Positions 33,474 to 43,233 are shown, counted from the first letter of the stretch. The stretch: 64,000 bases of DNA from Microbacteriaceae bacterium (GCA_024639845.1 JAHEGG010000004.1:62001-126000), one strand, 5' to 3'. Notes: generated by a model from the sequence alone, not told the origin. Program-made: numbers and translations.

Positions 33474-34541
33474 CTAGGCCTGAGTTGCAGAAATCCATGC
33501 AGAGAGTTTCTCTGCTGCCGCACCGGAGTCGAGTGCAACTCGAACCTGCTCAAGGGCTTCGGCGAAACGCTCATTTAGATCGCGACTAGCCTGCGAGGAA
33601 TCCTTTGCCAAGCGATAGGCCACGACTCCTCCGGCAGCATTGAGCAACACGATGTCACGAGCGGCGCTCAGCGAAGCATCCCAGTCGTCTGAGCCAAGAA
33701 CCACGCGGGCAACCTTGGCATTCTGGTGGGCGTCGCCGCCAACCAAGTCATCAACCGAGGAACGGGGTAGCCCCAAAATAGTCGGATCGAGCACGAATTC
33801 GGTGACCACTCCCCCAGAAACTTGCCAAATTCGGCTGGTTCCGGTGGTGGTGAGCTCGTCTAGCCCGTCTGAACCGCGGAAAACCAGTGCGGTTCTGCCG
33901 CGCGCGGCCAACTCGGCGGCCATCAGAGGCGCGATGAACTCGTTTGAAACGCCGAGAGAGGTGGCAATCGGCTGGGCCGGGTTAGCGAGCGGGCCCAAGA
34001 AGTTGAAGGTGGTTGGCACCCCGAGCGCCTTGCGAACAGGAGCGACGTGGCGCATCGCGGGGTGAAAAACAGGGGCAAAGAAGAAGGTTAGCCCTACCTG
34101 GCGAAAAACGTCGGCCACGGCTTCAGGCGAAAGATCCAAGCGGATTCCCAAAACTTCGAGCATTTCGCTCGAACCGGTCTTGCCAGAGGCCGATCTTGAG
34201 CCGTGCTTCATCACTGGGATGCCCGCTGCCGCAGTCAGAATCGCGGCCATGCTCGAGACGTTCACGGTGCCGGCCAGGTCTCCCCCAGTCCCAACGATGT
34301 CGACCGCATCCGAGCCAGTGTTTAGCAACACCGCGTGCTGAAGCATCACGTCGACTAGGCCGGCCAGTTCATCGACCGACTCGCCCTTTGACCGCAGTGC
34401 CATCATGAACGCGCCAACCTGAGCTTCGCTGGCTTCACCTGACATAATCTCAGCCATGACCCAGGCCGCTTCCGATCGGCTGAGATCACGTTTTGCCAGC
34501 AATTTCTGCAGGATTGACGGCCAAGATTGAGATTCGGTCAT
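33474..34541 (-). CDS. trpD: Anthranilate phosphoribosyltransferase TrpD
   Basis: The protein has 355 residues from ATG 34541 (MTESQSWPS...). The helical N-terminus contains EIMSGEASEAQVGAFMMALR. The PRPP-binding motif VGTGGDLAGTVNVS and the anthranilate-site stretch KHGSRSASGKTGSSEMLE identify the family. It transfers phosphoribosyl to anthranilate in tryptophan synthesis, and no other trp gene is in the window. It is divergent from ctaE with 83 bp between starts, an arrangement common in actinobacteria. TAAACT (34554-34549) lies 7 nt before the ATG, so the message may be leaderless. Confidence 0.95.
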   Translation of the reverse strand: MTESQSWPSILQKLLAKRDLSRSEAAWVMAEIMSGEASEAQVGAFMMALRSKGESVDELAGLVDVMLQHAVLLNTGSDAVDIVGTGGDLAGTVNVSSMAAILTAAAGIPVMKHGSRSASGKTGSSEMLEVLGIRLDLSPEAVADVFRQVGLTFFFAPVFHPAMRHVAPVRKALGVPTTFNFLGPLANPAQPIATSLGVSNEFIAPLMAAELAARGRTALVFRGSDGLDELTTTGTSRIWQVSGGVVTEFVLDPTILGLPRSSVDDLVGGDAHQNAKVARVVLGSDDWDASLSAARDIVLLNAAGGVVAYRLAKDSSQASRDLNERFAEALEQVRVALDSGAAAEKLSAWISATQA

Positions 34542-34612
34542 GCGGCTAAGTTTATCGGTCAAATTCCGCGTGTTTCCGCGCCAAAAACGCTTTTTGACCG
34601 TTACCAAAGGGT

Positions 34613-34618
34613 TATGAT
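34613..34618 (+). promoter_or_regulatory. -10 element of leaderless ctaE
   Basis: TATGAT matches the -10 consensus at five of six positions and is followed by six bases and the ctaE ATG. A TTGACC lies upstream but at a short 13-bp distance. Confidence 0.55.
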
Positions 34619-34624
34619 TTAGGT

Positions 34625-35251
34625 ATGTCTACGAGTGTCGCAGCCACCAAATCCGCTCCCGTGATCAACCGCCCAAGCCCAACTTCGGTTGGAACCATTG
34701 TTTGGCTCGGTAGCGAAGTCATGTTCTTCGCCGGATTGTTCGCGATGTACTTCAGTCTTCGTGCCAACTCCCCCGAGATTTGGGCGGTCGACACCGAGAA
34801 GTTGAACATTCCGTTCGCACTGACCAACACGATCATCCTCGTGCTTTCATCTTTCACGGCGCAATTCGGCGTGTTCGCCGCGGAGCGCATGCAGCCTCGA
34901 GCAACCGGCCTCTCCCCTGTCAAATGGGGCATGGTCGAGTGGTTCTTCCTTTCATATCTGATGGGTGCAATCTTCGTTGCCGGTCAGGCATGGGAGTATG
35001 CAACCCTGATTTCTGAAGGCGTCGCACTGAACTCGAACTCTTACGGAAGCGCGTTCTACATCACCACCGGATTCCACGCTCTGCACGTGACCGGCGGCCT
35101 TATTGCGTTCCTTTTGGTCATCGGCAAAACCTTTGCGGCCAAGAAGTTTGGCCACTACGAGGCAACCAGCGCCATCGTCGTTAGCTACTACTGGCACTTT
35201 GTGGACGTGGTCTGGATCGGCCTGTTCCTAATCATCTACGTTCTCAAATAG
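34625..35251 (+). CDS. ctaE: Cytochrome c oxidase subunit III CtaE
   Basis: The 208-residue protein has five membrane helices. [25 protein letters not shown] and [16 protein letters not shown] are subunit III signatures (conserved Glu, His-x-x-His). The C-terminus [18 protein letters not shown] is typical. It belongs to the aa3 oxidase that in actinobacteria forms a supercomplex with cytochrome bc1, and qcrCAB follow in the same direction after 14 bp, so the four genes are likely one operon. Confidence 0.97.
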   Translation: MSTSVAATKSAPVINRPSPTSVGTIVWLGSEVMFFAGLFAMYFSLRANSPEIWAVDTEKLNIPFALTNTIILVLSSFTAQFGVFAAERMQPRATGLSPVKWGMVEWFFLSYLMGAIFVAGQAWEYATLISEGVALNSNSYGSAFYITTGFHALHVTGGLIAFLLVIGKTFAAKKFGHYEATSAIVVSYYWHFVDVVWIGLFLIIYVLK

Positions 35252-35265
35252 GCGAAAGCACACAA

Positions 35266-36057
35266 ATGAACAAGCGCAAGATCAATAACGCTCGTAGAAG
35301 CCCGTTCGCGGCCATCCTAGTGATCGCTGCCGGTCTTTTAGTTGCTGGTGGCGGATACGCTGGTGCAACTGCCGCGGTGGCCCACTCGACCTCGGGTTCT
35401 TACACCCAAGAGCAGGTCGATCTTGGCAAGAAGCTCTTTCTCTCGAACTGCGCATCGTGCCACGGCAAAAACGCCGAAGGCACCAACTACGGCCCAAGCC
35501 TGATTGGCGTCGGCGCGGCTTCGGTGGACTTCCAGGTCGGCACCGGGCGTATGCCTGGCCAAGCTTCTGGTCCTCAGCTAATGAAGAAACCAGTTCAGTT
35601 CAAGCAAGACCAAATCGACGCTCTGGCAGCGTACGTCTCGTCGCTGGCTCCCGGGCCATCGGTGCCAGACGAGAAATATCTAGCTACGAACGGAAACACG
35701 ACTCGCGGTGGAGAACTATTCCGCATCAACTGTGCAATGTGTCACAACGCAGTTGGAGCCGGTGGAGCCCTCACCGAAGGCAAGTTTGCCCCTAACCTAA
35801 AGGGCGTTGAGGCTAAGCACATTTACGAGGCGATGGTTACCGGACCTCAAAACATGCCAGTGTTCAACGATGCGAATCTGACCCCTACCGACAAAAAAGA
35901 CATCATTTCTTATCTCAAGTACATCGAAGCCAACCCTTCGGCCGGTGGCGAGGAACTCGGCGGTCTCGGACCGGTAGCCGAGGGACTTTTCCTCTGGCTG
36001 TTCGTGTTGGGTGGCATTGTCGGAATCACGATTTGGCTTGGCGCCAAGTCCAACTAA
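35266..36057 (+). CDS. qcrC: Cytochrome bc1 complex diheme cytochrome c subunit QcrC
   Basis: The 263-residue protein has an N-terminal membrane anchor or signal (about 14-35) and two class I cytochrome c domains with heme motifs CASCH (62-66) and CAMCH (156-160). A C-terminal helix is at about 238-258. Met ligands are in RMPGQ and NMPVF. Two covalent hemes let it bridge bc1 and aa3 without a separate cytochrome c, as in other actinobacteria. Confidence 0.97.
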   Translation: MNKRKINNARRSPFAAILVIAAGLLVAGGGYAGATAAVAHSTSGSYTQEQVDLGKKLFLSNCASCHGKNAEGTNYGPSLIGVGAASVDFQVGTGRMPGQASGPQLMKKPVQFKQDQIDALAAYVSSLAPGPSVPDEKYLATNGNTTRGGELFRINCAMCHNAVGAGGALTEGKFAPNLKGVEAKHIYEAMVTGPQNMPVFNDANLTPTDKKDIISYLKYIEANPSAGGEELGGLGPVAEGLFLWLFVLGGIVGITIWLGAKSN

Positions 36058-36081
36058 GACCAACCTCAAGGAGAGCATCAA

Positions 36082-37140
36082 GTGAGTTCCAAGGGTAAAT
36101 CCGTAGCCAAGAAGAAGGCGTCGGTCGAAGCCGAACACGAATACGAGGGCGGTCTCGCGGTAATCGCACCAGACGCAATCAAAGACCCGGGTCTTGAGCC
36201 TCACCGCGTTCGCATGACCGACAAGAGCCCAAAGCACGAAAAGGCTGCCGAACGCCAGGTCGTGTTCCTCTTCCTGTTGTCGATTCTCGGTAGCGCCTTC
36301 GCTCTCTACGCTTACTTCGCCTATCCACTAAGTGAGACGGATCTCGGAAGTGTGCGCAACAACACCCTTTTCCTCGGTCTTGGCATCACTCTGGGTTTGA
36401 TGGGCATCGGTATTGGCGCGGTGCACTGGGCAAAAACTCTGATGCCAGATGCCGAAGTTTCTGAAGCTCGTCACCAGACTCGCGGAAGTGAAGAAACTCG
36501 TGCACGCGCCATCGAAATTATCGAGCTGGCCAACCAGGAGTCGGGTTTCACCCGCCGCAAACTAATTCGCAGAACTCTTTATGGAGCGCTCGCGTTCTTT
36601 CCGTTGCCAGGCATCATCATCTTTGGTGATCTTGGACCAAACCCGAAGAACACGCTAAAGCACACCATGTGGGAAAAGGGCGTTCGTCTAACCCGGGACC
36701 CATACGGCACCCCAATCAAGGCTTCCGATGTCACCATTGGATCCGTGTTCCACGTGATTCCAGAAGGTTTGAGCGAACTTGAGCACCACAAACTTGAAGA
36801 AAAAGCAAAGGCAGCCGTACTCCTCGTGCGCGTCGACCCCAAGGAACTGAACCCTTCTAAGGGTCGCGAGAACTGGGCCTACGACGGAATCGTCGCATAC
36901 TCAAAGATTTGCACCCACGTCGGTTGCCCGGTTGCTCTATACGAGCAGCACACCCACCACCTACTTTGCCCTTGCCACCAGTCGACCTTCGACCTAGCCA
37001 ACGAGTGCGCCGTGGTCTTCGGACCAGCCTCTCGTCCGCTGCCACAGTTGCCGATCACCGTTGACGCAGAGGGTTACCTCGTGGCACAGAGCGACTTCAC
37101 CGAACCTGTCGGCCCTAGCTTCTGGGAGAGATCAGCATGA
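36082..37140 (+). CDS. qcrA: Rieske iron-sulfur subunit QcrA of cytochrome bc1
   Basis: The protein has 352 residues from GTG 36082, with AGGAG upstream. An N-terminal charged region is followed by three membrane helices (about 57-80, 94-117 and 167-188), as in actinobacterial Rieske proteins, then the Rieske fold. The 2Fe-2S ligands are C277 and H279 (CTH) and C296 and H299 (CPCH), with C282 and C298 forming the disulfide. It transfers electrons from quinol to QcrC. The stop overlaps the qcrB ATG. Confidence 0.97.
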   Translation: MSSKGKSVAKKKASVEAEHEYEGGLAVIAPDAIKDPGLEPHRVRMTDKSPKHEKAAERQVVFLFLLSILGSAFALYAYFAYPLSETDLGSVRNNTLFLGLGITLGLMGIGIGAVHWAKTLMPDAEVSEARHQTRGSEETRARAIEIIELANQESGFTRRKLIRRTLYGALAFFPLPGIIIFGDLGPNPKNTLKHTMWEKGVRLTRDPYGTPIKASDVTIGSVFHVIPEGLSELEHHKLEEKAKAAVLLVRVDPKELNPSKGRENWAYDGIVAYSKICTHVGCPVALYEQHTHHLLCPCHQSTFDLANECAVVFGPASRPLPQLPITVDAEGYLVAQSDFTEPVGPSFWERSA

Positions 37141-38747
37141 GCACCGCCACTTCAAACGCACAAAAAAAGGGTGGCTTCCTAGCCGGCACTGCTAACTACT
37201 TGGACGAGCGAGTCGGCGTTGCCGGAATTCTCAAGGAGTTCGGCCGCAAGATCTTCCCGGACCACTGGTCGTTCATGCTCGGCGAGGTAGCCCTCTATTC
37301 GTTCCTCGTTCTGCTTCTTTCAGGAACCTTTCTAACCTTCTGGTTCCAGCCTTCGATGGTTCCGGTCATCTATGACGGCGCTTACGGTCCGCTAAAGGGT
37401 GCCGAAATGTCGATTGCCTACTCTTCAACTCTCGACATTTCGTTTGAGGTTCGTGGCGGTCTGCTGATGCGTCAGGTTCACCACTGGTCGGCACTTCTAT
37501 TCGTCGCTGCTGCCGGCCTTCACATGCTTCGCGTGTTCTTTACCGGCGCGTTCCGCAAACCTCGCGAGATCAACTGGGTGGTTGGTTTTGCCCTGTTCGT
37601 GCTCGGCATGGCCGGTGGATTCACGGGCTACTCGCTTCCAGACGACCTGCTTTCGGGTAATGGTCTTCGCATCATCGACGGCATGATCAAGGGAATCCCC
37701 GTCATTGGCGCCTACACCTCATCGCTGCTCTTCGGTGGTGAGTTCCCGGGTGAGAGCATCGTGGGTCGTCTCTACAGCCTTCACATCATGCTGATTCCTG
37801 CGCTCATCCTGGTGTTTGTGGCAATCCACTTGTTCATGGTGGTCATTCACAAGCACACCCACTACTCGGGACCAGGTAAGCGTGATGACAACGTCGTCGG
37901 TTATCCGCTTATGCCGGTGTATGTGGCCAAAGCCGGTGGATTCTTCTTCATCGTGTTCGGTGTGATCATGGCCGTTGCAGCAACCTTCACCATCAACCCG
38001 GTCTGGAGCTACGGTGGCTACGACCCTTCCCCTGTTTCGGCAGGAACACAGCCCGACTGGTACATCGGATGGTTGGATGGCGCACTTCGCCTGGCTCCTA
38101 CTCACCTCGAATTCGTAATCGGTGGCTACACGCTCTCGATGAACATATTGTTGCCGATGGTAGTTGGAATCGCGTTCCTAGTTGTCGTAGCACTGTATCC
38201 GTTCATTGAAGGTTGGGTAACCGGCGACAAGCGCGAGCACCACGTGCTAGACCGTCCACGCAACGCTCCGACAAGAACAGCGATCGGTGTTGCCGGTGTC
38301 GTTTTCTATGCCGTGCTTTGGGCCGGCGCGTCTACCGACTTGATCGCGACTCACTTCAAGATGTCGTTGAATCACGTGCTAACCACGATGCAGATTTCGC
38401 TGATCGTGCTACCGATCGTTTCGTACATCATCACCAAGCGTGCCTGTCTTTCGCTTCAGCGCAAAGACCGAGAGATCGTGCTACACGGTCGCGAATCCGG
38501 CCGAGTGGTGCGTTTGCCACACGGTGAGTACATCGAAGTTCACGAGCCGATGAACGAATACGAAATCTACAAGTTGGTTGACTTCAAGGCATACCAGCCG
38601 ACCCTGGCTAGACCAAATGCCAAGGGAGTCATCACCGTGCGCGCTCGCATCCGTGCTCGACTTTCACGATTCTTCTTTGAAGACCGTGTAGAGCCGGTGA
38701 CTCAAGCAGAACTAGAAGCGGCGCACGACCACAAGGAACTGCACTAA
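37137..38747 (+). CDS. qcrB: Cytochrome b subunit QcrB of cytochrome bc1
   Basis: The 536-residue protein has about eight to nine membrane helices. Heme b ligands are paired in RQVHHWSALLFVAAAGLHMLRVF and SLHIMLIPALILVFVAIHLF. The quinol-oxidation loop carries the PDDLLSGNGLR and PVWSYGGYDPSPVSAGTQPDWY region in place of the PEWY motif, as expected in actinobacteria. A long polar C-terminal tail (about 420-536) faces the cytoplasm. It ends the ctaE-qcrCAB operon before a strong terminator. QcrB is the target of several antimycobacterial drugs. Confidence 0.97.
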   Translation: MSTATSNAQKKGGFLAGTANYLDERVGVAGILKEFGRKIFPDHWSFMLGEVALYSFLVLLLSGTFLTFWFQPSMVPVIYDGAYGPLKGAEMSIAYSSTLDISFEVRGGLLMRQVHHWSALLFVAAAGLHMLRVFFTGAFRKPREINWVVGFALFVLGMAGGFTGYSLPDDLLSGNGLRIIDGMIKGIPVIGAYTSSLLFGGEFPGESIVGRLYSLHIMLIPALILVFVAIHLFMVVIHKHTHYSGPGKRDDNVVGYPLMPVYVAKAGGFFFIVFGVIMAVAATFTINPVWSYGGYDPSPVSAGTQPDWYIGWLDGALRLAPTHLEFVIGGYTLSMNILLPMVVGIAFLVVVALYPFIEGWVTGDKREHHVLDRPRNAPTRTAIGVAGVVFYAVLWAGASTDLIATHFKMSLNHVLTTMQISLIVLPIVSYIITKRACLSLQRKDREIVLHGRESGRVVRLPHGEYIEVHEPMNEYEIYKLVDFKAYQPTLARPNAKGVITVRARIRARLSRFFFEDRVEPVTQAELEAAHDHKELH

Positions 38748-38760
38748 AGCCAAAAATAAG

Positions 38761-38792
38761 AAACCCACCTCGAGTTGAGGTGGGTTTTTTTA
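38761..38792. terminator. Terminator after qcrB
   Basis: AAACCCACCTC, a 5-nt loop, then GAGGTGGGTTT followed by more T residues form an 11-bp stem. It lies between qcrB and a convergent gene and can act in both directions. Confidence 0.94.
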
Positions 38793-38801
38793 TTGGCTGA
38801 A

Positions 38802-39620
38802 CTAGCGGCCGAACCACGACTTCTTGCGCTTTTCGACGGGTGCTCCCCAACCGTCATATTCAGCTCGGGTCTTGTAGGCCACGTCGAACATGCGCAGGGT
38901 GTGTCCCCAAGTGTTCTCGAAGTCCGGCGCGTAAACCTTCGTTGCAACGACTTCCCAGCAGTCATCTTCGCCGTCTCTGCCTTCGAGATAGTTCGGACCG
39001 TCGATTTGATAGTCGGCCGAAAGCTCGCTCACGACGGCCAGAGCGATTTGCTCGGATGAGCAAGCAAAGCTGTGGTCTACCTCACGCTCCTTCTCGAAAT
39101 CGTCTTTCATCTGATTGCGAGTGTTGAGCAGGTGGAGGTTGATGGCTCGCTGGTGCTGCCATGTGCCTACTTCGAGCTCGTCGTTCTCTTCGGGAGCTCT
39201 GCCCAAAAGCAGGTCGCCCTGTCGCAGCGGCTCCTCGGAATCGAAACCAAGAGCTTGGGCCATGATGTTGAACTGCTGCGCCTTGAGCTTTAGCACTTCT
39301 TCGTCGATTTCTGACCAGCGAGCGAGGTACTCTCCCCCGAGTTCGCGAATGACCCGCAGCGTCGCCCCTGCAGATTCGATTAGATCTGGGGTCGGCTTGA
39401 ACTTGAGTGTTTCGGCACTGATGGCTTCGGCATCCTGGGTAACGATCGCGGCGATCGTGTATGCGGCGGCAAACCCCTCGGCATGTTGTTCCGGCCTCGA
39501 ATCCGAATAGCGTGCGTCGCGACAGGCCCTTGCAAGTGCGGCCAAACCTGCGCGTTTGATTTCGTAAGCGAAATCAATGCTGTCATCGTCATCGAACGGG
39601 CTGAGCCCCCAAACAGTCAT
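38802..39620 (-). CDS. DUF4259-like / RraB-like fusion protein
   Basis: The protein has 272 residues. The first ~100 begin MTVWGLSPFDDDDSIDFAYEI and resemble DUF4259 proteins (WG-x-x-PFD-x-D start and Ala-rich helices). The last ~95 (EVDHSFACSSEQIALAVVSELS ... CWEVVATKVYAP ... TRAEYDGWGAP) resemble RraB, a regulator of RNase E. A helical linker joins them. Both assignments are from pattern memory. It may touch RNA turnover, but no function is established. TAGACT lies exactly 6 nt before the ATG. It lies between the two convergent halves of the oxidase cluster. Confidence 0.75.
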   Translation of the reverse strand: MTVWGLSPFDDDDSIDFAYEIKRAGLAALARACRDARYSDSRPEQHAEGFAAAYTIAAIVTQDAEAISAETLKFKPTPDLIESAGATLRVIRELGGEYLARWSEIDEEVLKLKAQQFNIMAQALGFDSEEPLRQGDLLLGRAPEENDELEVGTWQHQRAINLHLLNTRNQMKDDFEKEREVDHSFACSSEQIALAVVSELSADYQIDGPNYLEGRDGEDDCWEVVATKVYAPDFENTWGHTLRMFDVAYKTRAEYDGWGAPVEKRKKSWFGR

Positions 39621-39626
39621 GTGTGA

Positions 39627-39632
39627 AGTCTA
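39627..39632 (-). promoter_or_regulatory. -10 element of leaderless fusion-protein gene
   Basis: TAGACT on the minus strand, then six bases, then ATG 39620. This element falls just before the ctaF terminator. Confidence 0.45.
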
Positions 39633-39635
39633 GCC

Positions 39636-39669
39636 AAAAAAAACACCGACCCAGAAGGATCGGTGTTTT
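39636..39669 (-). terminator. Terminator after ctaF
   Basis: On the minus strand the stem AACACCGATCC / GGGTCGGTGTT with a TTCT loop is followed by eight T residues. It ends the ctaC-ctaD-ctaF unit just ahead of the next gene's -10 element. Confidence 0.92.
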
Positions 39670-39687
39670 GGAAGGTTCTTGATGCGT

Positions 39688-40101
39688 TTAGTGGGCGAAG
39701 TGTCCGCGACTGTGTTCGAAAACGAAGCCGACGATGGCGATTACTGCCAGAGGCACTGCGATAAAGAACATCCACCAGCCCACAGCTAGCGAGGTAAACG
39801 CAAGGGCACAGCCGAGACCTAGTGCCAGTGGCCACCAAGACCATGGTGCAAAGAAGCCGATCTCGGCATCGCCGTCTTCGATGTTTGCGTCGAGGCGATC
39901 TTCTGGAACTGGTCCTTGCACACGGGCGGTCTTCTCAATATAGAAACCGATGAAGCCAGACATGAACACGAGCATCGAAATGGCTGCGAAGCCGATTACT
40001 TCAACCGTGCCATTATCGAGATATCCCCAAAGTGCATAGCCACCAGCAGAGACGATGTAGAAGGCGGTCAAAAGCCAAAATAGGTTTGCATTTGTACGCA
40101 T
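39688..40101 (-). CDS. ctaF: Cytochrome c oxidase subunit IV, actinobacterial type (CtaF)
   Basis: The 137-residue protein has four membrane helices in two pairs separated by a polar loop (EKTARVQGPVPEDRLDANIEDGDAEI with FFAPWSWWP after it). This is the four-helix subunit IV found only in actinobacterial aa3 oxidases. It lies 6 bp after ctaD, in one unit with ctaC and ctaD. Confidence 0.94.
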   Translation of the reverse strand: MRTNANLFWLLTAFYIVSAGGYALWGYLDNGTVEVIGFAAISMLVFMSGFIGFYIEKTARVQGPVPEDRLDANIEDGDAEIGFFAPWSWWPLALGLGCALAFTSLAVGWWMFFIAVPLAVIAIVGFVFEHSRGHFAH

Positions 40102-40107
40102 CGGTTA

Positions 40108-41784
40108 CTATCCCTTCTTGGCCGTTGCTTTTGGTGCTGACTTGGTCGCAACCTTCGCTTCGGCGGCAGCGAACTCTGGGTGGTTTAGGTCGAATGCTGG
40201 AGACTCACTGCGAACGCGAGGGATCGAAGTGAAGTTGTGCCGTGGGAATGGGCTAGCGGTAGCCCACTCGAGCGAGCGGCCATAACCCCAAGGGTCGTTG
40301 AGCGTGGTGCGCTCGCCCTTGCGCCAGGTGATGAAGACGTTCCAGAAGAACGGAATCATCGAAACACCCAAGATGGCCGCACCAACGGTTGAAATCATGT
40401 TGAGGTCACCGAAGCCATCTTCGAACAGGTATGTGGCATAACGGCGAGGCATACCTATGATTCCCAACCAGTGCTGCACCAAGAAGGTGACATGGAAACC
40501 GACGAAAAGCAACCAGAAGTGGATCTTTCCGATTCTCTCGTTCAGGAGCTTGCCAGTCATCTTTGGGTACCAGAAGTAGATTCCGGCGAACATCGCAAAC
40601 ACCACGGTTCCGAACACCACGTAGTGGAAGTGGGCAACAACGAAGTAAGAGTCCGATAGGTGGAAGTCGAGGGCCGGCGAAGACAGGATGACACCGGTGA
40701 GTCCACCGAAGATAAATGTTGTCAAAAAGCCGAGGCTGAACAGCATTGGGGTTTCGAAAGTGATCGAACCCTTCCACATCGTTCCAATCCAGTTGAACAC
40801 CTTCACACCGGTTGGCACCGCGATCAACATGGTCGTGAATGCGAAGAACGGAAGCAGAACCTGACCCGTGACATACATGTGGTGAGCCCAAACGGTCATC
40901 GACAGAGCGGCGATGGCGATGGTTGCATAAACCAGCGTCTTGTAACCAAAGATTGGCTTGCGGCTGAAGACCGGGAAGATTTCCGAGACGATTCCGAAGA
41001 ACGGAAGAGCAAGGATGTAAACCTCAGGGTGACCGAAGAACCAGAACAGATGCTGCCAGAGCATTGGGCCGCCGTTTGCCGGGTCAAAGATGTGCGCGTC
41101 AAAACGACGGTCGGCACCCAGTGCGAACAGCGCGGCCGCAAGCGGCGGGAAGCACATGATTACCAGAATCGAGGTGACCAGAGTGTTCCAGGTGAAGATT
41201 GGCAAACGGAACATCGTCATACCAGGCGCACGCATGGTGAGGATGGTGGTGATGAAGTTGACACCACCCATGATGGTTCCGAAACCGCTGAGTGCCAGAC
41301 CGAAGACCCAGAGGTCACCACCTAGTCCAGGTGAGAACGTGGTGTTCGAAAGAGGCGCGTAGGCAAACCACCCGAACGACGCTGCACCCTGAGGGGTGAA
41401 GAAGCCGGCCACTGCGATGAACGAACCGAAGAAGTAGAACCAGTAGGCAATCGCGTTCAAGCGTGGGAACGCGACATCCGGCGCGCCAATCTGAACCGGC
41501 ATCAGGATGTTTGCAAAAGCTGCAAAAAGCGGGGTTGCAAACATAAGAAGCATGATGGTGCCGTGCATAGTGAACAGCTGGTTGTATTGCTCTTTGCTGG
41601 CCACAATCGATAGACCAGGAGCGGCTAGCTGGGCACGGATGACAAGTGCCATCACACCGGCGATTACGAAGTAGGCAATCGAGGTGATCAGGTAAAGGTA
41701 ACCGATTTTCTTGTGGTCGGTAGTGGTCAACCAGTCAATCAGAATCTGACCTTTAGATTTTTTCGCGAGGTTGTTGGTTGCCAT
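40108..41784 (-). CDS. ctaD: Cytochrome c oxidase subunit I CtaD
   Basis: The 558-residue protein has twelve membrane helices. Heme a and a3/CuB ligands are in [29 protein letters not shown] (His and Tyr of the cross-linked pair), WAHHMYVTG and [12 protein letters not shown] and D channel residues are in the expected helices. It is the catalytic subunit reducing oxygen to water. ctaC is immediately upstream with 3 bp between, and ctaF downstream. Confidence 0.98.
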   Translation of the reverse strand: MATNNLAKKSKGQILIDWLTTTDHKKIGYLYLITSIAYFVIAGVMALVIRAQLAAPGLSIVASKEQYNQLFTMHGTIMLLMFATPLFAAFANILMPVQIGAPDVAFPRLNAIAYWFYFFGSFIAVAGFFTPQGAASFGWFAYAPLSNTTFSPGLGGDLWVFGLALSGFGTIMGGVNFITTILTMRAPGMTMFRLPIFTWNTLVTSILVIMCFPPLAAALFALGADRRFDAHIFDPANGGPMLWQHLFWFFGHPEVYILALPFFGIVSEIFPVFSRKPIFGYKTLVYATIAIAALSMTVWAHHMYVTGQVLLPFFAFTTMLIAVPTGVKVFNWIGTMWKGSITFETPMLFSLGFLTTFIFGGLTGVILSSPALDFHLSDSYFVVAHFHYVVFGTVVFAMFAGIYFWYPKMTGKLLNERIGKIHFWLLFVGFHVTFLVQHWLGIIGMPRRYATYLFEDGFGDLNMISTVGAAILGVSMIPFFWNVFITWRKGERTTLNDPWGYGRSLEWATASPFPRHNFTSIPRVRSESPAFDLNHPEFAAAEAKVATKSAPKATAKKG

Positions 41785-41787
41785 GAT

Positions 41788-42657
41788 TTATCCTCTAACG
41801 TCTGGGTTGTCGCCCGGTAGGTTTTGGTTTCTGACGAGGTCGAGGCCGAGCTGACCGGTCTGACCCTTCGCGGCAAGTTCAGCTAGGTGGGTCTTGTATT
41901 CAGCATCGCTCACAACGTGCACATTGAAAAGCATCAGCGAGTGAGACTCACCACATAGTTCGGCACATTTTCCGGCAAACCAACCCTCTTTGGTCGGAGT
42001 GAAGTAGATGTGGTTCACGCGCCCAGGGAACATGTCTTTCTTGTAAAGGAAGTCCACCACCCAGAACGAGTGAATTACATCACGTGAGGTCAGATCGATT
42101 TCTACCGATTTGTTGACCGGCAAAACCAAAACTGGGATGGCCGCATCTTCCCTCGAGTTATAGGTCTCGGTTCCATCGAACTGGGCTTGGATTCCGCTGT
42201 CATAGACATTGGCGTCAACATAGTTGAAGTCCCACGACCACTGCTTTGCGATCACCTGGATTTTTACATCGGAATCAACAGGTTTTTCGATCGCGGCCAT
42301 GTCGCGCGCGGTGAAGGCGAAGAAACCAATCACGAGAATCAAGGGAACGACGGTGAAAAGGGTTTCGATCGGGTTATTGTAACGAAGTTGCGCAGGAGGC
42401 TTGGTGTCGCCCTTGCGACGGCGATAAACCACTAGAGCCCATGCCATAAGTGCCCAGGCGATGATTCCGACAACCCAAAGAATTGCCCAGGATCCGACCC
42501 AGAGGTCGGTGATTCGCTGAGTGTGGTTTGTTGCATCCACGGAGTTTTTGGGAAGAAGACCTGGACCGGTGGTCAGATCATCACAACCGGTTAGAACCAG
42601 AGCAAGGCTGGAGATGGCTGGAATTGCCGCCCAGCGAAGTGCACGCTTTGAAAGCAC
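41788..42657 (-). CDS. ctaC: Cytochrome c oxidase subunit II CtaC (lipoprotein)
   Basis: The protein has 289 residues from GTG 42657, with GAAGGG upstream. A signal sequence ends in lipobox LTGC (Cys25). Two membrane helices (about 55-77 and 98-118) precede a cupredoxin domain with CuA ligands H196, C231, E233, C235, H239 and M242. It receives electrons from QcrC. It heads the ctaC-ctaD-ctaF operon; the 178 bp upstream hold its promoter region, with no clear consensus elements. Confidence 0.97.
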   Translation of the reverse strand: MLSKRALRWAAIPAISSLALVLTGCDDLTTGPGLLPKNSVDATNHTQRITDLWVGSWAILWVVGIIAWALMAWALVVYRRRKGDTKPPAQLRYNNPIETLFTVVPLILVIGFFAFTARDMAAIEKPVDSDVKIQVIAKQWSWDFNYVDANVYDSGIQAQFDGTETYNSREDAAIPVLVLPVNKSVEIDLTSRDVIHSFWVVDFLYKKDMFPGRVNHIYFTPTKEGWFAGKCAELCGESHSLMLFNVHVVSDAEYKTHLAELAAKGQTGQLGLDLVRNQNLPGDNPDVRG

Positions 42658-42788
42658 AATCGACCCTTCGGATATCGAATCGTTACCTCATAATCCTACG
42701 CTTCCGCCAGCGTGAAAACTGCCTTTTGTGGCGAAAACACGCGGTTTTTGGCTGATATCGAGTGGCATTCGAACATCTGTCTAGCCAA

Positions 42789-42819
42789 AAGGAAACCCTC
42801 CCCGTTTTATAGAGGAGGG
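42789..42819 (-). terminator. Probable terminator after erpA
   Basis: On the minus strand CCCTCC / GGAGGG enclose a loop of about 14 nt and are followed by TTTCCTTTT. The stem is short, so strength is moderate. Confidence 0.6.
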
Positions 42820-42835
42820 CCGAATACTTTGCGAT

Positions 42836-43177
42836 TTAGCTGAATGAATCTCCGCAGGCGCAGGTGCTCTGCGCGTTCGGGTTGTCGATCGTGAATCCCT
42901 GCTTTTGGATCGAGTCTTCGTAATCAATCGACGCGCCATCTAGATAGGGAACCGACTTGAAGTTCACGACCACCTCGACACCGTCGAATTCACGCACGGC
43001 GTCGTTCTCTTCGACGATTTCGTCAAAGTAGAGCTGGTAGATAAATCCAGAGCAACCACCGGTTTTCACATCGATGCGAAGGCGAAGCTCGTCGTTTCCT
43101 TCTGCGTCGATGAGAGCCTTTACCTTCTCGCGCGCGGTATCCGTCAGGTTGACGTTGTGGGTTAGTGTCTCGGTCAT
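42836..43177 (-). CDS. erpA: Iron-sulfur cluster insertion protein ErpA (A-type carrier)
   Basis: The 113-residue protein contains the three conserved Cys of A-type carriers in GGCSGFIYQL and STCACGDSF. It delivers 4Fe-4S clusters to apoproteins. The ATG has an AAGGAG ribosome binding site. It lies upstream of the ctaC unit in the same direction but is separated from it by a terminator. Confidence 0.94.
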   Translation of the reverse strand: MTETLTHNVNLTDTAREKVKALIDAEGNDELRLRIDVKTGGCSGFIYQLYFDEIVEENDAVREFDGVEVVVNFKSVPYLDGASIDYEDSIQKQGFTIDNPNAQSTCACGDSFS

Positions 43178-43233
43178 AAAAACTCCTTCTGAATCTGGTT
43201 CAAGTCTAAATCGTGATTCGGTATTCCGATTCG

